Below are positions 15,279-18,456 of a stretch of DNA of 18,456 nt, in pieces; position 1 is the stretch's first letter; the number at the start of each line of letters is the position of its first letter. The stretch lies in contig CAJPTV010000034.1 of NCBI GenBank assembly GCA_905373665.1, forward strand, positions 1 to 18,456. The letters are read 5' to 3'. The position numbers and the translations under genes were made by a program. The notes beneath the pieces are model-generated. The model was not told where the DNA came from, did no database searches, and saw only the letters and a list, made by a program, of their open reading frames with translations. Origin of the DNA: Bacteroidia bacterium. GTDB lineage: Bacteria; Bacteroidota; Bacteroidia; Bacteroidales; CAJPTX01.

Positions 15279-15668
15279 ATGTCTTTTCTAAAAGAGTTCA
15301 AGGAGTTTGCCATCAAGGGCAATGTGATGGATATGGCCGTGGGGGTCATCATCGGTGGGGCGTTTGGTAAGATTGTTACCTCGTTGGTAGGCGACGTCCT
15401 TATGCCGCTGATTGGTGTCTTAACGGGGGGGCTGGATTTTACGACCCTTGCCTTCACTGTCGGCGCGGCGGAGATTAAGTACGGACAGTTCCTTCAAAAC
15501 ATCTTTGACTTTATCATCATAGCCCTCTGTATCTTCTTGATGATAAAGGGGATGAACTCCCTCAAGCGCAAAAAGGTTGAAGAACCAGCGCCAGAACCCG
15601 AACCAGCAGAGCCCTCTAACGAGGAAAAGCTCCTTACCGAGATTCGCGATTTGTTGAAAAAGCAGTAG
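15279..15668 (+). CDS. mscL: Large-conductance mechanosensitive channel
   Basis: MscL forms a homopentameric inner-membrane pore that opens under extreme tension and protects the cell from hypo-osmotic shock. The 129-residue protein has the family start MSFLKEFKEFAIKGNVMDMAVGVIIGGAFGKIVTSLV, with TM1 at about residues 16-44 including the pore-lining G-rich stretch and VLMPLIG. A short periplasmic loop follows, then TM2 (about 68-90, ILQNIFDFIIIALCIFLMIKG-like) and a cytoplasmic helix after a Pro/Glu linker (EEPAPEPEPAEP). The ending EKLLTEIRDLLKK is the family's C-terminal bundle helix. The 123-base gap after selD shows no exact TAnnTTTG box; the promoter is not identified. Confidence 0.95.
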   Translation: MSFLKEFKEFAIKGNVMDMAVGVIIGGAFGKIVTSLVGDVLMPLIGVLTGGLDFTTLAFTVGAAEIKYGQFLQNIFDFIIIALCIFLMIKGMNSLKRKKVEEPAPEPEPAEPSNEEKLLTEIRDLLKKQ

Positions 15669-15675
15669 GCATTGT

Positions 15676-15744
15676 GGGACTTTCCTTCTGATAGTTGGAC
15701 TGTGCCTGCACACAGGGAGCGTACGCTGCGAGAAGGAAAGTCCC
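15676..15744. repeat. 69-bp inverted-repeat element with internal hairpins
   Basis: GGGACTTTCCTTCT (15676-15689) is repeated exactly inverted as AGAAGGAAAGTCCC (15731-15744). The 41 bases between hold a CTGTG/CACAG hairpin (15700-15715) and the perfect 10-base palindrome AGCGTACGCT (15718-15727), so the whole folds as a three-way junction on either strand. It starts seven bases after the mscL stop. No T-run follows, and no flanking target duplication is obvious (ATTGT left, TCGCG right). It could be an mscL 3' stability or termination element, a REP-like or miniature mobile repeat, or a small structured RNA; the sequence alone does not decide. Confidence 0.6.
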
Positions 15745-15815
15745 TCGCGATGACCCCTAGTTTACCTTGCGAGTGGGGGGGCGGCGGTCTGTAGTGTCGT
15801 TTCAGCAGACTTTGC

Positions 15816-15823
15816 TACCTTTG
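15816..15823 (+). promoter_or_regulatory. -7 box of the tRNA-Arg gene
   Basis: TACCTTTG matches TAnnTTTG exactly and ends 16 bases before the tRNA 5' end, placing the start site about ten bases upstream of the mature tRNA. No strong -33 TTTG is seen at the usual distance. Confidence 0.7.
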
Positions 15824-15839
15824 CCCCAGCAATTACGGC

Positions 15840-15913
15840 GGTCCAGTAGCTCAGTTGGATAGAGCAACAGCCTTCTAAGCTGTGGGTCGTGGGTTCGAAT
15901 CCCGCCTGGATCA
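15840..15913 (+). tRNA. tRNA-Arg (anticodon TCT)
   Basis: The 74 bases fold as a complete cloverleaf. The acceptor GGTCCAG pairs with CTGGATC (one G-U), the D stem is GCTC/GAGC, and the anticodon stem ACAGC/GCTGT carries loop CTTCTAA. The T stem is GTGGG/CCCGC with loop TTCGAAT, and the discriminator base is A. The anticodon TCT reads AGA/AGG arginine codons. CCA is not encoded (the bases after A are CAA), so the nucleotidyltransferase must add it. The gene has its own -7 box and terminator and stands alone. Confidence 0.96.
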
Positions 15914-15956
15914 CAACTACGAACCGACATATCCCCCGCGGTGGGGGCAACCGTTA

Positions 15957-15987
15957 GGGGCGAAACGATGGTGTTCGCCCCTTTTTT
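15957..15987 (+). terminator. Rho-independent terminator of tRNA-Arg
   Basis: GGGGCGAA (15957-15964) pairs with TTCGCCCC (15974-15981) around a nine-base loop and is followed by six T. A smaller CCCCC/GGGGG hairpin (15933-15947) lies between it and the tRNA and may help 3' processing. It lies inside the artificially extended open frame of the next gene, which argues for that gene's later start. Confidence 0.9.
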
Positions 15988-16009
15988 GTTTTATAACCAC
16001 GTTTCTCTG

Positions 16010-16618
16010 ATGCGAAACCTCTTACGCCTCACCCTCTTTCTCTTCTTCGGACTCCTCGCTGCGCACCGTGCACAGGCACAAGCTTACCACCTGAGCGACG
16101 GGACGGTGATGATGCGGGGTCACTATCTTGGCGACGATTCGCTGGTCTACGTCCCTATCCGCGAGGTGGTTATCTTTCGCAAACGGGTCTTTAAGAACAA
16201 GCGCGACTATGAGAATTATTGGCGTCTTGTACGAAACCTCAAGAAGGTTTACCCTTACGCGGTGGTGGCGCGCAATCGTTTTCGCATCATCGATTCGGTC
16301 TGTGCGACCCTCCCTTCAGACTTTGCACGTCGTCGCTACATTGCCAAACAACAACAGGAGCTGAGCAAGGAGTTTGAAGAGCAACTCCGAGACCTAACCT
16401 TCTCGCAGGGGCGTCTTCTTTTCAAGCTCATCGATCGGGAGACGGGGCGCACGACCTACGAGATTATCCGCCAATTCCGTGGAGGTCTCACCGCCACCTT
16501 TTGGCAGGGTGTAGCCACCGTCTTCAGTTCAGACCTTAAGACCACCTTTGACGCCACCACCCAAGAGAACAAGATGATTAACGAGCTCATCGATCTCTAC
16601 GAACGCGGACAGCTCTAG
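16010..16618 (+). CDS. DUF4294 secreted protein
   Basis: The 202-residue product starts with a Sec signal peptide (MRNLLRLTLFLFFGLLAAHRAQAQA, about 25 residues). The DUF4294 domain follows: DSLVYVPIREVVIFRKRVFKNKRDYENYWRLVRNLKKVYPYA, then a helical segment, then LTFSQGRLLFKLIDRETGRTTYEIIRQFRGGLTATFWQGVA. The family is restricted to Bacteroidota and its function is not known; a periplasmic location is inferred. The frame is open back to 15941, but those 23 codons overlap the tRNA terminator and the signal peptide begins at 16010, so this ATG is chosen. No exact TAnnTTTG promoter is visible between the terminator and the start. Confidence 0.9.
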   Translation: MRNLLRLTLFLFFGLLAAHRAQAQAYHLSDGTVMMRGHYLGDDSLVYVPIREVVIFRKRVFKNKRDYENYWRLVRNLKKVYPYAVVARNRFRIIDSVCATLPSDFARRRYIAKQQQELSKEFEEQLRDLTFSQGRLLFKLIDRETGRTTYEIIRQFRGGLTATFWQGVATVFSSDLKTTFDATTQENKMINELIDLYERGQL

Positions 16619-16767
16619 AAAGTGATTGGTATAATCAACTCGGCACATTGTGCCGCCTTCTGTGATTAACATTTCCCACATCCCGCGATTCTCTATGACC
16701 ACGGGCCGTCCGCCCTAAGGATCGCTGTCCCCTCTAACGTTTACTCTCTCTTGGCGTCGTCTGGCAA
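16619..16767. other. Gene-free spacer between DUF4294 and the AbiE-like pair
   Basis: The spacer holds a TGATT/AATCA hairpin (16623-16637) and the CGGCAC-ATT-GTGCCG hairpin (16641-16655), with no T-run after either. They may weakly terminate the DUF4294 transcript or mark the edge of an inserted segment. Nothing coding is recognised. Confidence 0.4.
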
Positions 16768-16806
16768 TTTTGTCGAAAGAAAACCATACTTTTACGACAA
16801 AGTATA
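16768..16806 (+). promoter_or_regulatory. Nested inverted repeats, likely operator/promoter of the AbiE-like pair
   Basis: TTTGTCG (16769-16775) is inverted as CGACAAA (16795-16801). Interlocked with it, ATACTTT (16786-16792) is inverted as AAAGTAT (16799-16805) with a six-base gap. A near-consensus -7 box TACTTTTA (16787-16794) lies within them, 25 bases before the antitoxin ATG. Streptococcal AbiEi is known to bind inverted repeats upstream of abiE and repress it; the same use here is inference. Confidence 0.45.
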
Positions 16807-16818
16807 GAGATATTTTCA

Positions 16819-17433
16819 ATGGAAAGTATTGATGATAAGATAGTTAAATCTGTCTCAAAACGCGGAAGGGGAACCATCGTCTTTGCCTCCGACTTTATCG
16901 CCTTTGGCGACAATAAAAGTGTGCTCAAGGCACTTGAGCGGCTCACAAAATGTGAAACGTTCATCCGACTCGCCCGTGGCATATACTGCTACCCAAAACA
17001 AGACAAGGTTCTAGGCTTGGGCGCACTATACCCTTCTTATGAAGAGATTGCACAGAGCATCGCGCTACGAGATAAGGCGCGCATCGCTCCAGTAGGAGCC
17101 TACGCGATGAATCAATTAGGGTTGACTACGCAAGTCCCCATGAACCTTGTCTTTTTCACGGACGGCTCTCCGCGAAAGATTAAACTTCTCAACGGACATC
17201 AAATCACGTTCAAACACACAGTTCCTAAAAATCTAGCCTTTCAAAACAAGACGGCACAGCTCATTACCTCAGCCTTGCGCGAAATAGGCGAAGCAGAGGT
17301 GACAGAGGCGCAAAAAGAGCAGTTGAAGAAAATTCTTAGCCAATTCCCTGAGTTACAGATAGCACCAGATTATAAACTCATGCCCGTGTGGATTCGCAAT
17401 CTCATAAAAAGACTCTATGAAGAACTTCTTTGA
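16819..17433 (+). CDS. DUF6088/AbiEi-type antitoxin and probable autorepressor
   Basis: The 204-residue product matches the DUF6088 family, the short Bacteroidota relatives of AbiEi. Residues 1-65 form a winged helix (SIDDKIVKSVSKRGRGTIVFASDF, SVLKALERLTKCETFIRLARGIYCYPK) that would bind DNA. The rest has the family core: YPSYEEIAQSIALRDKARIAPVGAYAMNQLGLTTQVPMNLVFFTDGSPRKIKL, then ITFKHTVPKNLAFQ. By analogy with AbiEi it should neutralise the adjacent toxin, without stable complex formation in type IV systems, and repress its own promoter. It overlaps the toxin gene by 17 bases, so both must be translated from one message. By eye this segment is AT-richer than the preceding genes, which would fit transfer. 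The exact partner specificity is inference. Confidence 0.85.
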   Translation: MESIDDKIVKSVSKRGRGTIVFASDFIAFGDNKSVLKALERLTKCETFIRLARGIYCYPKQDKVLGLGALYPSYEEIAQSIALRDKARIAPVGAYAMNQLGLTTQVPMNLVFFTDGSPRKIKLLNGHQITFKHTVPKNLAFQNKTAQLITSALREIGEAEVTEAQKEQLKKILSQFPELQIAPDYKLMPVWIRNLIKRLYEELL

Positions 17434-18436
17434 TTTGAAAGAGCGGCAACAGCGCATACTACTCGAACAAACGGCAGTTCGCATCGGCATCCCCGTACAA
17501 GCGGTAGAAAAAGATTTATGGGTATCAACCCTCCTACACATTGTCTTTTCTCTTCCTTTTGCCGATAAGTTGGTCTTCAAAGGGGGCACCTCCTTAAGTA
17601 AATCTTTTGGGTTAATTGAGCGCTTCTCAGAAGATATCGATTTGATTGTCGACCGAACTCTTTGGGGAGTAGACGATGATTTGACCAAGAAGCAAATTAA
17701 GAAACTGCGAAAAAGTTCCTCATTGTTCGTGCGAGACGCCTTTGCGACTGAACTAAGCGCGGCGGTAGAAAACTTCGGTTTGGCGTCCCGTTGTCAAATC
17801 TTGGCAGAAGCGGATGGTGTTGGCGACAACACTTACCCAGAACCCCGCAAAATAGATATCTGCTACGCTTCTCTGTTCGAGGAATACGATTATTTGCAAC
17901 CCAAGGTGATGTTAGAAATTGGGGCGCGCTCGCTCTTTGAACCGACGGTGCTAACCGCCATCCAGAGTCTTGTCACGAGAGAGTTCCCGCAAATACGGAC
18001 TAGCGTAATTTTCCCAGAGATTACAACCGCGACACCGAGCAAAACCTTCTTGGAAAAAGTATTTTTGCTACACGAGCTTTTTACAACCCATCGCGCAGAG
18101 AATGCGGATCGCAAATCGCGTCATCTTTATGACCTTGAGCGTATGATGGATTGCGACTTTGCGCTAGCCGCAGTCGCAGATTCTGAATTGTGGGATGCCA
18201 TTTCGCATCACAGAGAAGTTTTCATGAATATGTCAGGAATGGACTATACACCTGATATTCGTGATAGGCTACTCTTACTCCCACCCACCGCTGTGCGAGA
18301 TATATGGGCTAAAGATTATCGTAATATGCAGGACTCTATGATTTATGGTCACTCCTTGCCTTTTGATGCGCTATTAGAACGCATAGAATTATTGCAAAAT
18401 AGGTTTCGTGCAGATAGACGAAATACTACCACTTAA
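17417..18436 (+). CDS. AbiEii/AbiGii-family nucleotidyltransferase toxin
   Basis: The 339-residue product is a DNA polymerase beta-fold nucleotidyltransferase of the AbiEii type. The active-site motif is KGGTSLSKSFGLIERFSEDIDL: Gly-Gly-Thr-Ser at 56-59, Lys62, and the acidic pair Asp73/Asp75 that binds the metal ions. Later conserved pieces are KIDICY, PKVMLEIGARS, PSKTFLEKVFLLHELF and RKSRHLYDLERM. Characterised relatives (streptococcal AbiEii binds GTP; mycobacterial MenT proteins add pyrimidines to tRNA acceptor ends) cause reversible growth arrest, and AbiE gives phage protection. The target here is unknown. The ATG lies inside the antitoxin gene with no strong Shine-Dalgarno, so translational coupling is likely. 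The catalytic motifs and length are intact, so it looks functional. Only 20 bases follow, without a visible terminator. Confidence 0.92.
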   Translation: MKNFFDLKERQQRILLEQTAVRIGIPVQAVEKDLWVSTLLHIVFSLPFADKLVFKGGTSLSKSFGLIERFSEDIDLIVDRTLWGVDDDLTKKQIKKLRKSSSLFVRDAFATELSAAVENFGLASRCQILAEADGVGDNTYPEPRKIDICYASLFEEYDYLQPKVMLEIGARSLFEPTVLTAIQSLVTREFPQIRTSVIFPEITTATPSKTFLEKVFLLHELFTTHRAENADRKSRHLYDLERMMDCDFALAAVADSELWDAISHHREVFMNMSGMDYTPDIRDRLLLLPPTAVRDIWAKDYRNMQDSMIYGHSLPFDALLERIELLQNRFRADRRNTTT

Positions 18437-18456
18437 CTACATACATCTATCTGCCC

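Noticed and set aside
15941..16009. N-terminal extension of the DUF4294 gene
   Set aside because: It overlaps the tRNA-Arg terminator, and the signal peptide begins at 16010.
16629..16636. TATAAT-like -10 box in the spacer before the AbiE-like pair
   Set aside because: Bacteroidota housekeeping promoters use TAnnTTTG, and the site is nearly 190 bases from the antitoxin start.
1..18456. CRISPR arrays, insertion sequences or a duplicated tRNA end (att site)
   Set aside because: No regularly spaced repeats, transposase motifs or second copy of the tRNA-Arg 3' end were seen by reading.

Overview
The window looks like a chromosomal segment of a Bacteroidota bacterium, most likely Bacteroidales and Porphyromonas-like. 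The signs are a SusC/SusD outer-membrane pair, a beta-propeller/Y_Y_Y sensor, a protein with a type IX secretion (T9SS) C-terminal sorting domain, Bacteroidota-only families (DUF4199, DUF4294, DUF6088), and several exact or near-exact TAnnTTTG promoter -7 boxes. Genus is inference; no rRNA or species marker is present.

Layout. (1) Bases 1-7115, plus strand: a 5'-truncated periplasmic-propeller sensor with a cytoplasmic SpoIIE-type phosphatase output, then a SusC-like TonB-dependent transporter and a SusD-like lipoprotein. A structured leader precedes susC. No glycoside hydrolase is visible, so the substrate is unknown. A 23-bp bidirectional terminator hairpin closes this block against the convergent next one. 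(2) Bases 7284-11060, minus strand: a small acidic protein with its own promoter and terminator, then an operon DUF4199 membrane protein > GT2 glycosyltransferase > pyrD > yedF. The last three genes overlap by 7-8 bases. (3) Bases 11256-15668, plus strand: PASTA-domain membrane protein, T9SS-sorted surface protein, selD (selenophosphate synthetase) and mscL. (4) Bases 15669-16618: a 69-bp inverted-repeat element, a tRNA-Arg(TCT) gene with promoter and terminator, and a DUF4294 protein. (5) Bases 16619-18436: an accessory two-gene cassette made of a DUF6088/AbiEi-type antitoxin and an AbiEii-type nucleotidyltransferase toxin, overlapping by 17 bases. Nested inverted repeats sit just upstream and could be an autoregulatory operator.

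How the genes work together. SusC and SusD form one uptake complex, and the propeller-SpoIIE protein is a candidate signalling partner. SelD and YedF suggest selenium use, although no selA, selB or selU is in view. The AbiE-like pair is the only clear defence or toxin-antitoxin module. It belongs to a known family, so novelty would lie in its target and regulation. I see no CRISPR array, insertion sequence, prophage or rRNA.
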